DNA from: SABI01 sp028532915
Lineage (GTDB): Bacteria; Spirochaetota; Spirochaetia; Sphaerochaetales; Sphaerochaetaceae
Direction of reading: 5' to 3'
Assembly (NCBI GenBank): GCA_963677225.1
Contig: OY781923.1
Location: 1,240,001-1,304,000 of the forward strand
Length of the DNA: 64,000 nucleotides
The notes under the pieces were generated by a model. That model did not search any database. It had not been told where the DNA came from and was given only the letters and a program-made list of their open reading frames with translations. Below are positions 8,928 to 17,190 of the stretch, piece after piece (positions within the stretch are counted from its first letter, which is position 1; every line of letters starts with the position of its first letter). Both the position numbers and the translations under genes were made by a program.

Positions 8928-8956
8928 TGGACAAACGGGGCGAAAACCTGTATTTT
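8928..8956 (+). promoter_or_regulatory. Probable promoter of tRNA-Gln / rplY
   Basis: TGGACA (8928-8933), 17-base spacer, TATTTT (8951-8956). The predicted start near 8963 lies about 42 bases before the tRNA. The region also contains a 10-bp inverted repeat (CAAACGGGGC at 8932-8941 with GCCCTGTTTG at 8982-8991) that would only form in a longer transcript from spoVG. Confidence 0.5.
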
Positions 8957-9004
8957 GGTTTGCGACGCTAGTGTGTCTAGTGCCCTGTTTGGATGGATAG
9001 GGTT

Positions 9005-9076
9005 AGGGGTGTAGCCAAGTGGTAAGGCTCTGGTTTTTGGTGCCGGCATGCGTAGGTTCGAATCCTGCCGCCCCTG
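9005..9076 (+). tRNA. tRNA-Gln (anticodon UUG)
   Basis: A complete cloverleaf can be folded by hand: acceptor AGGGGTG (9005-9011) with CGCCCCT (9069-9075), D-arm GCC...GGC with GGT, anticodon stem CTGGT/GCCGG around loop TTTTGGT, T-arm GTAGG-TTCGAAT-CCTGC, discriminator G at 9076. The loop gives anticodon TTG, reading CAA/CAG. The 3' CCA is not encoded (CTA follows), so it must be added after processing. It lies 32 bases before rplY and is probably cotranscribed with it. Confidence 0.95.
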
Positions 9077-9108
9077 CTACTTAACAGGATTATCAAGAGG
9101 AGAGTTCC

Positions 9109-9723
9109 ATGAAAGATACAATGTTAACCGGTGTAAAGAGAACTGAAGACTTCGGGTCTGCCGGTTCCAGAAGATTACTCGCACAAGGTCGTCTGCCGGC
9201 TGTTATTTATGGCAAGAATCAGAACGAACATGTTACAATCGATGCTAAAGAGTTCCAGAACAAAATGAAACATTTTTCTGAGTCTACGCTGTTGACTATC
9301 AAAGTCGGCAGAAAGAATCATTCCGTTCTGATGAAAGATTTTCAGGAAGATGTGATGCTCGGAAAGATCCTTCACGTCGATTTCTTTGAAGTTACCAAAG
9401 GTGAGACTCTTAGAACGAATGTTCCGGTGGTTCTGGTAGGGAACCCTGCAGGAGCAAAGTTCGGAGGCGTCCTGGATCAGGTAACACATGAACTCGAAGT
9501 CGAATGTCTTCCCAAAGACCTTCCGAGAGCCATCGAAGTCGATGTCACGGAACTTGAATTGAACGAGAGCATCCATACCGGTAGCGTGGTTCTTCCGAAG
9601 GGTGTGAAATTCGTCCATTCAGAAGACCTTACTATCGCATCCGTGAAGGGTGTCAAAGAAGTGATTCTCGCTACTGACGAGGAAGAAGAAGCTGAAGTAG
9701 AAGCTGAGACTGAATCTGAATAA
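9109..9723 (+). CDS. rplY: 50S ribosomal protein L25 / Ctc-type
   Basis: 5S-rRNA-binding large-subunit protein of the long CTC type (204 residues). N-terminal L25 domain: GSAGSRRLLAQGRLPAVIYGKN and VLMKDFQ...HVDFFEV; C-terminal TL5/CTC domain, residues about 95-190, with PRAIEVDVTELELNESI. The tail is a run of acidic residues. GAGGAG stands 8-10 bases before the ATG. In many bacteria ctc precedes pth, as here. Confidence 0.95.
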   Translation: MKDTMLTGVKRTEDFGSAGSRRLLAQGRLPAVIYGKNQNEHVTIDAKEFQNKMKHFSESTLLTIKVGRKNHSVLMKDFQEDVMLGKILHVDFFEVTKGETLRTNVPVVLVGNPAGAKFGGVLDQVTHELEVECLPKDLPRAIEVDVTELELNESIHTGSVVLPKGVKFVHSEDLTIASVKGVKEVILATDEEEEAEVEAETESE

Positions 9724-9740
9724 CAGCTGAGGAGGCAGTT

Positions 9741-10310
9741 CTGCCACTTGTTATCGGTCTTGGTAATCCCGGGCCACGTTATACACATACCAGACACAAC
9801 GTAGGTTTCGATGTCGTTCATGAAGTAGCAGCGTTTTTTCACCTTGAAATGAAAAAACGCTGTTTACGTCCGTATGCCTACGCAAAGATCCAGGACCATT
9901 CTCATCTCGTTGTACCCCTTACCTATATGAATAATTCTGGTAAGGTGCTTTCATATGTGAAGTCATGGTATACCACTGTCGAAGATATCGTAGTCGTGTG
10001 TGATACCCTTGATCTTCCTCCCGGGATGATCAGGATTAAAAAAGGGGGATCTTCCGCCGGTCATAACGGTCTGAAATCGATGATAGCCTATGCACAGTCT
10101 CCGCAGTTCATCAGAATCTATGTCGGGATCGGGCGACCGGTACCTCCGGCAACTGTAGTCGAGCATGTTCTTTCTTCCGCTGATGATGAGAAAGAGCGCG
10201 AGCTGGTACAGCAGGGAATTGTAAAAGCGAAAAATGCTGTACTGGATCTTCTGTCGGGAAAGAAGATCGAGGAGGTGATCCATGCCTACAATCGAAGGAA
10301 TTCTTCTTAA
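9741..10310 (+). CDS. pth: Peptidyl-tRNA hydrolase (probable CTG start)
   Basis: Releases tRNA from peptidyl-tRNA dropped by ribosomes. With initiation at CTG 9741 the product has 189 residues and begins (M)PLVIGLGNPGPRYTHTRHNVGF, the expected Pth N-terminus with catalytic His19. Later motifs are PLTYMNNSGKVL and KKGGSSAGHNGLKSM. The first in-frame ATG (9849) would delete the catalytic His, and no in-frame ATG, GTG or TTG exists between the upstream stop and 9741. GAGGAGG (9729-9735) sits five bases before CTG, strongly supporting this start. The 3' end overlaps tilS by 29 bases. Confidence 0.9.
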   Translation: MPLVIGLGNPGPRYTHTRHNVGFDVVHEVAAFFHLEMKKRCLRPYAYAKIQDHSHLVVPLTYMNNSGKVLSYVKSWYTTVEDIVVVCDTLDLPPGMIRIKKGGSSAGHNGLKSMIAYAQSPQFIRIYVGIGRPVPPATVVEHVLSSADDEKERELVQQGIVKAKNAVLDLLSGKKIEEVIHAYNRRNSS

Positions 10311-11694
10311 ACGTCTGGCAGCCTTTCTTGAATTATACAGCATCGATCTTACCGAAGGTGTTATCGTGGCTTTCTCGGGCGGAGCCGACTCTCTCTCGCT
10401 TCTTTCACTTTTAAAAACGCTGGCCCCTGATGCCCCGCTGCAGGCTCTGTATGTGAATCACAATCTAAGGTCAAAGCAGGAACTTGAAGGTGAGATTTCT
10501 CTGAACAGGGAAAACTGCGAAAGGCTGCATGTAAAGCTGAAGATCGCAGAGGCCCGAAAAGGAGAACTCGAGGCTCTTTCCCGCAGACGCAAATGCGGGG
10601 TTGAAGAGGCCGGCCGGTATTTCAGGTATCAGGTTCTGGAAAGAGAAATGAAAAGCCTCTCGTATTCCTATATAGCAACAGCACATACACTCGACGATCA
10701 GAAGGAAACCCTTCTGATGAGGATGTTTCAGGGAAGCCGCCTGCACTTCGCCCAGCCCATAAAGATCGTTGATTCGTACAGAATACGGCCTCTCTGCAAT
10801 ACTTCAAGAAATGAGATTGAAGCATATCTTGAACAGAAAAACCTGAATTGGAGTACAGATTCGACCAATAAGAGCTCAATATATCTCAGGTCGGTGATAC
10901 GCCACAATCTGATACCTCAAATCGAGGCTGTGTTCCCCCGATGGGAAAACGGATTGCTTCGTCTCAGTGATGAACTGAATCAGATAGAACGGTATCTGCA
11001 GAAGGAAGCGGCGGCGCTTTTCAACCGGACGGCTGAAATCGATTATGCGATGGATCGTGTCGTGTTGAGACTCGAGGTGCTTGAAAGACTCGATCCTGTA
11101 TTGATCAGAAGGATCTTATTCATTGCATTCGATCATCTCGATTTGGGGAAAAAGGTCCGCCTGCCCGACAGAAGCGTAGATATGATCGTAGAAGCTGTCG
11201 GTTGTTACAAGAAGAGAAGCCGGATGGATGTCGTATCTTCCGCTGTTTCGTTTACTGAAGACTGTCTGATATGGGAAAAAGCTTCTGCGCCTCTTGGCGC
11301 ATCATATATCTCCTTAGTATATTCTGAATATACCCGCCTGTTTGACAGATTCTATCTGCACCGAGAAGTACTGCTGCCCGATGAGAAAGGACGGGTCGAT
11401 CAGGTTTGGATTTCTGATGAGGCGGTACGGGGGACGTTGATCGTCCGCTCCGCACAGGATGAAGATGTGATCCAGCTGGCCGGCGGCACGAAAAAGGTTT
11501 CAGCTTTATTCGGTGAATGGAAGATTCCCCGGCAGCACAGATGGAAAGTTCCTATTCTATGCGATGATGAAGGAGTTCTCGCGGTTCTGGGAAGCATGTT
11601 TACAGGTAGGACCCGGGTGGCGCAAAGGGTAATCAGCTCGCCCCTTGCCCCGATGGAAACTACATTATATAGTGTACTGATAATGGAAGGATAG
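10282..11694 (+). CDS. tilS: tRNA(Ile)-lysidine synthase
   Basis: Modifies C34 of the tRNA-Ile that reads AUA, using lysine and ATP. The N-terminal PP-loop is visible as VAFSGGADSLSLL (Ser32-Ser37), followed by YVNHNLR and an AHTLDDQKETLLMR segment. The 470-residue length includes the C-terminal TilS domain (RSAQDEDVIQLAGGTKKVSALF). It begins inside pth; the ribosome-binding site GGAGGTGATC (10270-10279) is nearly a perfect complement of the 16S tail. The tilS-ftsH order is widespread, though the usual hpt between them is absent. Confidence 0.93.
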   Translation: MPTIEGILLKRLAAFLELYSIDLTEGVIVAFSGGADSLSLLSLLKTLAPDAPLQALYVNHNLRSKQELEGEISLNRENCERLHVKLKIAEARKGELEALSRRRKCGVEEAGRYFRYQVLEREMKSLSYSYIATAHTLDDQKETLLMRMFQGSRLHFAQPIKIVDSYRIRPLCNTSRNEIEAYLEQKNLNWSTDSTNKSSIYLRSVIRHNLIPQIEAVFPRWENGLLRLSDELNQIERYLQKEAAALFNRTAEIDYAMDRVVLRLEVLERLDPVLIRRILFIAFDHLDLGKKVRLPDRSVDMIVEAVGCYKKRSRMDVVSSAVSFTEDCLIWEKASAPLGASYISLVYSEYTRLFDRFYLHREVLLPDEKGRVDQVWISDEAVRGTLIVRSAQDEDVIQLAGGTKKVSALFGEWKIPRQHRWKVPILCDDEGVLAVLGSMFTGRTRVAQRVISSPLAPMETTLYSVLIMEG

Positions 11695-11698
11695 TATT

Positions 11699-13672
11699 GT
11701 GGATAAAGATAACGATGAAAAAAAACAGGAACCACCCAAAGATTCAAGGGATGATAAGCGCAATGACGGGAACCAGTACTGGTCGGGTCTGCGGGGAAAC
11801 CGGGACCAGCAATCGAACCAGAAAAAGGGTCCTGCGGGATCAAATGGTCCCAAATTTGACTTGAACGGTAAGAACAGACTGGCATTGGGCTTTTTCGTGT
11901 TCCTGATCGTCACTTTTTTAGTGATGCTCTTCAATGACAGCTCCACGATGGGACTACAGGAAGTCCCCTACAGTGCCTTCATTGAATATGTCGAATCGAA
12001 TCAGGTGAATGCTGTCGAGATTCAGGATAACCAGTTTATCACATTTTCGCTCAGAAACAGTATGAGCGCGACTACCAGGATCCCTTACACCGACGATACT
12101 CTGATGGAAACGCTCAAAGAGCATGACGTACAGGTTACGGGAACGGTCCAGGGCGTTTCTTTTTTACAGCTGGTGCTGCAGATGCTTCCATGGGTTATCT
12201 TCATAGGATTTACGGTTATGCTCTGGCGACAGACCAAAGGTGCAAACGGAAACGTCATGGCCTTCAGCAAAAGCAGAGCTAAAGAGTATATGGAAAGTGA
12301 TGTCAAAATCACCTTCGACGATGTCGCAGGGCAGAAAGAGGCGAAATATGAACTTCAGGAAGTCGTCGACTTTCTGAAAAGCCCGAAGAAGTTCCAGGAT
12401 ATCGGAGCTAAGATACCGAAAGGCGTCATGCTCGTAGGGCCTCCCGGAACCGGTAAGACCCTGCTGGCAAAGGCTGTTGCAGGTGAGGCCGGAGTCTCCT
12501 TCTTCCACATGAGCGGATCGGATTTCGTCGAGATGTTTGTGGGAGTAGGTGCTTCCCGTGTGAGGGACCTGTTCGAGCAGGGACGAAAGCATGCCCCCTG
12601 TATCCTGTTTATCGATGAACTCGATGCGGTGGGACGTACCCGGGGATCGGGTCTCGGAGGCGGTCATGATGAGAGAGAACAGACACTGAACCAGATGCTC
12701 GTCGAAATGGACGGGTTCGATACCTCAACAGGCGTGATAGTCATGGCTGCTACCAACCGCCCCGACGTTCTCGACCCGGCTTTGTTGCGTCCCGGCAGAT
12801 TCGACCGTCAGGTCGTCGTCGACATGCCCGATATTTCCGAACGGAAGGCGATTCTGCAGATTCACTGCAGGAAGATCAAGCTGGGAGATGATGTGGATCT
12901 GAACAGGATAGCACGGGCAACTCCAGGAACAAGCGGAGCCGATCTGGCCAATCTGGTCAACGAAGCCGCACTCTTTGCCGCCAGAGCGAAAAGAACGATT
13001 GTACTGATGGAAGATTTCGAGAAAGCGAGAGACAAGATACTGCTCGGTGTTGCGAAGGTTTCCAAAGTCATGACTTTGGAGGAGAAGAAAGCTACGGCTT
13101 ATCATGAATCGGGCCATGCTCTGCTTCACTACTACCTGAAACATCTCGATCCTCTTCACAAAGTCACGATCATCCCTCATGGAAGAGCTCTGGGACTCAC
13201 CATCTCTCTTCCGGAGAAAGATGCCTATACCAAAAACCGCAGTGCACTGAATGATTGGATCAAAGTCTGTATGGGCGGGTATGTCGCCGAAGAGCTTATC
13301 TATGGTGAAACCACGACAGGAACAAGCAATGATATCAAGCAGGCGACCGATATAGCTCGCAAAATGGTTACCGAATGGGGAATGAGCGATCTGGGATTCA
13401 TAGGCTTCGGAAAAGATGATGAACCGCTCTTTCTCGGCAGAGAGATTGCCCAGCATAAGGATTATTCTGAAGAGACTGCAAGAAAGATTGATGCGGCTAT
13501 ACTTGATATCCTGGACAAGGCGATGGCCGAGACACGTGATATCCTCAAGACTCACCGCGATCAGCTCGACAAACTTACCGATGAGCTGGTGGAGAAGGAG
13601 ACTCTTGATGACAAAGAGATTCGCGAGCTTCTCGGTTTCGAGATCAGCGAAAGCGTAACTGCTTTTGTTTAA
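11699..13672 (+). CDS. ftsH: ATP-dependent zinc metalloprotease FtsH
   Basis: Membrane-bound AAA protease for quality control of membrane and regulatory proteins. Starts at GTG 11699 with GGAAGGA seven bases upstream. Order of parts: a polar, Lys/Asp/Asn-rich N-terminal extension (1-58), TM1 (61-78), periplasmic domain, TM2 (about 150-172), AAA domain with Walker A GPPGTGKT (from 247) and Walker B LFIDELDAVG, then the zinc site HESGH (469-473). 657 residues is a normal length. It follows tilS by four bases and leads into lepA. Confidence 0.96.
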   Translation: MDKDNDEKKQEPPKDSRDDKRNDGNQYWSGLRGNRDQQSNQKKGPAGSNGPKFDLNGKNRLALGFFVFLIVTFLVMLFNDSSTMGLQEVPYSAFIEYVESNQVNAVEIQDNQFITFSLRNSMSATTRIPYTDDTLMETLKEHDVQVTGTVQGVSFLQLVLQMLPWVIFIGFTVMLWRQTKGANGNVMAFSKSRAKEYMESDVKITFDDVAGQKEAKYELQEVVDFLKSPKKFQDIGAKIPKGVMLVGPPGTGKTLLAKAVAGEAGVSFFHMSGSDFVEMFVGVGASRVRDLFEQGRKHAPCILFIDELDAVGRTRGSGLGGGHDEREQTLNQMLVEMDGFDTSTGVIVMAATNRPDVLDPALLRPGRFDRQVVVDMPDISERKAILQIHCRKIKLGDDVDLNRIARATPGTSGADLANLVNEAALFAARAKRTIVLMEDFEKARDKILLGVAKVSKVMTLEEKKATAYHESGHALLHYYLKHLDPLHKVTIIPHGRALGLTISLPEKDAYTKNRSALNDWIKVCMGGYVAEELIYGETTTGTSNDIKQATDIARKMVTEWGMSDLGFIGFGKDDEPLFLGREIAQHKDYSEETARKIDAAILDILDKAMAETRDILKTHRDQLDKLTDELVEKETLDDKEIRELLGFEISESVTAFV

Positions 13673-13696
13673 TTTTTAATAATTGATGAGATAGAC

Positions 13697-15514
13697 ATGG
13701 GAAAAGATTCACATTACACACGGAACTTCTGTATCATAGCGCATATCGACCACGGAAAGTCGACTCTCGCCGACCGGTTTATAGATATGGCAAAGCTGGT
13801 CAGTTCCCGTGGACCTGTACAGCAGCAGATGCTGGATAACATGGACATCGAGCGCGAGCGCGGAATTACGATAAAAAGTCAGGCGGTAACGATACCTTAT
13901 GTCGCTGCCGACGGCCATTCCTACGAGTTGAATCTGGTAGATACTCCCGGCCACGTGGACTTCTCCTATGAAGTGAGCCGGGCTATCGGCTCCTGCGAGG
14001 GAGCACTGCTGCTCATTGATGCCTCACAGGGTGTCGAAGCTCAGACTCTTGCCAATATGTATATGGCCATGGAGCTGAACCTTGAGATCATTCCCGTGAT
14101 AAACAAGATCGATCTGCCCAGTGCCGATATTGATGCGTGCCTCCATCAGATCGATCATGATCTGGGATTGGATCCCGATCTCGCATGCCTTGTATCGGCG
14201 AAGTCGGGACTCGGTGTGGATAAACTTTTCGAAGCAATCGTGGAACTGATACCACCCCCCAGAGGAGATGTTAATGCTCCGCTAAGAGCCCTGATCTTCG
14301 ACAGTCACTATGACCCCTATCGGGGTGTCATCATTCACTTCCGTGTATTTGACGGAAGCGTGAAGAAAGGGGATTCTATTCAGCTCTATTCCACGAAGGC
14401 GGTCCATACAGTGGAGGAGGTGGGAATCTTCAAGATGGGACTCGTTGTCACTGACGGGCTCAGTGCAGGAGACGTAGGATACTTCATTGCGGGGATAAAG
14501 ACCATCAGAGACATCAGGGTAGGGGATACTGTCACCTTGGCGGATAATCCGTGCACATCTCCCCTTCCCGGTTTTAAAGAGGTTAAGCCTGTCGTATTCT
14601 CTTCGATCTATCCGGTGGATTCCAACGACTACGAGGAGCTTCAGGAGGCGATCGACCGTCTCAAGCTTAATGATGCTTCACTCGTGTATGAGAAAGATTC
14701 CTCCGCGGCGCTGGGCTTCGGTTTCAGATGCGGGTTCCTTGGAATGCTCCACCTGGAGGTCGTTCAGGAGCGAATCGAAAGGGAGTTCAACCTCTCAATC
14801 GTTTTTACAAGCCCTTCGGTCCAATATATCGTCCACATGAAGGATTCAAGTGTCATCTCGCTCGATAACCCGCTGGAGTATCCGGAACCGATGAAGGTTG
14901 ATTATGCCGAAGAACCATATATCCGCGCCGAGATCATCACTCCCACTACCTATGTCGGGAATATCATGTCTCTGTGCATGGAGAAGAGGGGAATCCAATC
15001 TGCGATGAACTATCTTGATGAGAAGAGAGTCGAACTGGTCTACGAGATGCCGCTTGCCGAGGTCCTTTTTGAATTCTATGACCGGCTTAAATCGGTTTCC
15101 AGAGGATATGCAAGTTTTGATTATCATGTGATAGGGTACAGAAAGACCGATCTTGTAAGACTCGATATCCTTGTCAACGGAGAACCTGTCGACGCTCTGA
15201 GCCAGCTGGTGTTCAAAGATAATGCTACCTACAGAGCCCGTGCGGTCTGCGAAAGACTCAAGGATGAAATACCCCGGCAGATGTTCAGGATTCCTATCCA
15301 GGGAGCGATCGGCGGATCGATCATAGCGCGGGAGACTATCAATGCATACCGGAAAGATGTCACGGCGAAATGTTACGGCGGTGACATAGGCCGGAAACGG
15401 AAACTTCTGGAGAAACAGAAGGAAGGAAAGAAACGGATGAAAATGGTCGGAAATGTCGAAATTCCCCAACAGGCATTCCTTGCCGTTCTTAAGACTACAG
15501 ACTCTAAAAACTGA
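13697..15514 (+). CDS. lepA: Elongation factor 4 (LepA)
   Basis: Ribosome-associated translational GTPase. The G1 motif AHIDHGKST, the switch segment ERERGITIKSQ, VDTPGHVDF (G3) and NKIDLP (G4) are present, as is the LepA C-terminal domain (CYGGDIGRKRKLLEKQKEGK). 605 residues, full length. It follows ftsH by 24 bases with only a weak Shine-Dalgarno (GATGAG), and ends just before a clear terminator, so it closes the tilS-ftsH-lepA unit. Confidence 0.97.
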   Translation: MGKDSHYTRNFCIIAHIDHGKSTLADRFIDMAKLVSSRGPVQQQMLDNMDIERERGITIKSQAVTIPYVAADGHSYELNLVDTPGHVDFSYEVSRAIGSCEGALLLIDASQGVEAQTLANMYMAMELNLEIIPVINKIDLPSADIDACLHQIDHDLGLDPDLACLVSAKSGLGVDKLFEAIVELIPPPRGDVNAPLRALIFDSHYDPYRGVIIHFRVFDGSVKKGDSIQLYSTKAVHTVEEVGIFKMGLVVTDGLSAGDVGYFIAGIKTIRDIRVGDTVTLADNPCTSPLPGFKEVKPVVFSSIYPVDSNDYEELQEAIDRLKLNDASLVYEKDSSAALGFGFRCGFLGMLHLEVVQERIEREFNLSIVFTSPSVQYIVHMKDSSVISLDNPLEYPEPMKVDYAEEPYIRAEIITPTTYVGNIMSLCMEKRGIQSAMNYLDEKRVELVYEMPLAEVLFEFYDRLKSVSRGYASFDYHVIGYRKTDLVRLDILVNGEPVDALSQLVFKDNATYRARAVCERLKDEIPRQMFRIPIQGAIGGSIIARETINAYRKDVTAKCYGGDIGRKRKLLEKQKEGKKRMKMVGNVEIPQQAFLAVLKTTDSKN

Positions 15515-15537
15515 TTCTTTCTGACAGAATTCTTTAC

Positions 15538-15578
15538 AAACCACATTCCGTATGCGTTACAGATTGTGGTTTTTTTTA
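15538..15578 (+). terminator. Rho-independent terminator after lepA
   Basis: AAACCACA (15538-15545) pairs with TGTGGTTT (15565-15572) and is followed at once by a run of T residues. It ends the housekeeping run before the sugar transport operon. Confidence 0.8.
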
Positions 15579-15604
15579 TTGTCTTGGAAGTGTTTAGAAA
15601 AAAT

Positions 15605-15620
15605 TGTAAACGTTTACAAA
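15605..15620 (+). promoter_or_regulatory. LacI-family operator upstream of sugar ABC operon
   Basis: TTGTAAACGTTTACAA is a perfect 16-base palindrome with the central CG typical of LacI-family operators, set in A/T flanks. A TTGACA hexamer follows at 15628-15633, but no strong -10 sits at 17 bases. The LacI gene at 19643, at the end of the same gene run, is the obvious candidate to bind it; a global CcpA-like role is an alternative. Confidence 0.75.
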
Positions 15621-15678
15621 TTTTTCTTGACAACCCTAAAAAGGTATGTGACCATAGATAGTATAAGGAGTGTCAGCC

Positions 15679-17178
15679 GTGAGAAATGTAGTGTTGTCGA
15701 TGGAAAATATTGACAAGAGATTTGCTGGTGTCCATGCTTTAAAGGGGGTGGATTTCACTTTATATGAAGGAGAAATTCATGCTCTTGTGGGAGAAAATGG
15801 TGCAGGAAAATCCACTCTCATGAAAGCCCTGACAGGAATTTTTCCAAAAGATTCAGGTGAGATCCACTTCATGGGAAAATTATTCAATCCTCAAGGACCT
15901 AAAGAAGCTTTGGATGCAGGTATTGCCATAGTACATCAAGAGTTGAACATGATGGAACATCTTACAGTCGCTCAGAACCTCTTCATCGGGAGAGAGAGCA
16001 CCAAAAGAACATCATGGTGGTTGGATGAGAAGGGGCAGAATCAGAGAGCTCGGGAATTATTCAAACGCCTGAATATGAATATCGATCCGGAAGAGAAGCT
16101 CAGCGATCTGACTGTAGGAAAACAGCAGATGGTTGAGATCGCAAAAGCAGTGAGCCACAACCTGAAAGTTCTTATTCTAGATGAACCATCTGCTGCCTTG
16201 ACCGAACGCGAGATTGATGATCTGTTCGCGATCATGCGGGATCTGGCGAAAAAAGGCGTCGCGATGATATATATATCCCATCGTCTGGATGAGATCGGAG
16301 TGATCACAGACCGTGTGACGGTTCTCCGGGATGGAGAATATGTCGGGACGAAAGAGACGAAAGATCTGACCAAGGAAGAGATGATCAATATGATGGTCGG
16401 TCGTGTCATCTATGAGAAACCTAAGAGTCATTCAAATGTGCCTGAAGGGGCTCCGGTCGTTATGAAGGTCGAAAATCTTAATGCCGGTCACCAGGTTCAG
16501 AATATCTCCTTTGAACTGAGAAAAGGAGAGATTCTCGGATTCGCAGGTCTTATGGGAGCAGGGCGCACAGAGACGATGAGAGCTCTCTTCGGGGCGGATA
16601 ATGCAAGCGGTAATATCTGGATCAACGGGAAAAAAGCTGTCATAGAATCACCTATCGATGCGATCAGATACGGTATCGGGTATCTGTCGGAAGACAGGAA
16701 GAGGTTCGGTCTTGCGTTGAATCTGAGTGTTCATGAGAATGCGATCATGTCCAGCTTTGAGGACCTCTCCCCAAAGTTCCTTCTGCCCCAGAAAGATATG
16801 AAGAAGGTAAGTCAGGAATATACTGAAAAACTGAAAGTCAAGACACCCAGTCTGGATCAGATAGTGAAGAACCTCTCGGGAGGTAATCAGCAGAAGGTCG
16901 TTATCGCCAAATGGCTGATTAAAAACAGTTCGATTCTCATATTCGATGAACCGACGAGAGGTATCGATGTCGGAGCGAAAAGCGAGATCTATCACCTGAT
17001 GAATGAACTTGTCCAGAAAGAGGGGAAATCGATCATCATGATAAGCAGCGAACTGAACGAGGTGTTGAGAATGAGTGACCGTGTCGCAGTGATGTGTGAA
17101 GGTAAACTCACCGGAATAGTAGATATTGAAGATGCCAGTCAGGAACGGGTAATGGCTCTGGCAACCAGTCGAGGATAG
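15679..17178 (+). CDS. Sugar ABC importer, ATP-binding protein (double NBD, XylG/MglA/RbsA type)
   Basis: Energises sugar import through the permease at 17191. It carries two nucleotide-binding domains: the first is intact (GENGAGKST, LILDEPSAALT), the second has the usual degenerate P-loop (GLMGAGRTE) but keeps LSGGNQQK and IFDEPTRGIDVG. 499 residues, as in the CUT2 family. The start is set at GTG 15679 because AAGGAG (15664-15669) stands nine bases upstream; an in-frame GTG at 15670 would abut that site. The sugar cannot be read from this subunit; ribose, xylose and galactose are all possible. Confidence 0.9.
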   Translation: MRNVVLSMENIDKRFAGVHALKGVDFTLYEGEIHALVGENGAGKSTLMKALTGIFPKDSGEIHFMGKLFNPQGPKEALDAGIAIVHQELNMMEHLTVAQNLFIGRESTKRTSWWLDEKGQNQRARELFKRLNMNIDPEEKLSDLTVGKQQMVEIAKAVSHNLKVLILDEPSAALTEREIDDLFAIMRDLAKKGVAMIYISHRLDEIGVITDRVTVLRDGEYVGTKETKDLTKEEMINMMVGRVIYEKPKSHSNVPEGAPVVMKVENLNAGHQVQNISFELRKGEILGFAGLMGAGRTETMRALFGADNASGNIWINGKKAVIESPIDAIRYGIGYLSEDRKRFGLALNLSVHENAIMSSFEDLSPKFLLPQKDMKKVSQEYTEKLKVKTPSLDQIVKNLSGGNQQKVVIAKWLIKNSSILIFDEPTRGIDVGAKSEIYHLMNELVQKEGKSIIMISSELNEVLRMSDRVAVMCEGKLTGIVDIEDASQERVMALATSRG

Positions 17179-17190
17179 GAGTTAATTGAA

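Noticed and set aside
8932..8991. Known riboswitch (for example c-di-GMP, fluoride or preQ1) at the inverted repeat before tRNA-Gln
   Set aside because: None of the conserved cores I know fits; a promoter overlaps the 5' stem.
9849..9851. ATG at 9849 as pth start
   Set aside because: It would remove the catalytic His and GLGNPG region; the upstream CTG with perfect ribosome site is more consistent with the family.
15600..15622. Catabolite-responsive element (CcpA site) reading of the 15605 palindrome
   Set aside because: The sequence departs from the CRE consensus and a dedicated LacI gene is encoded in the same operon; left open only as a minor alternative.
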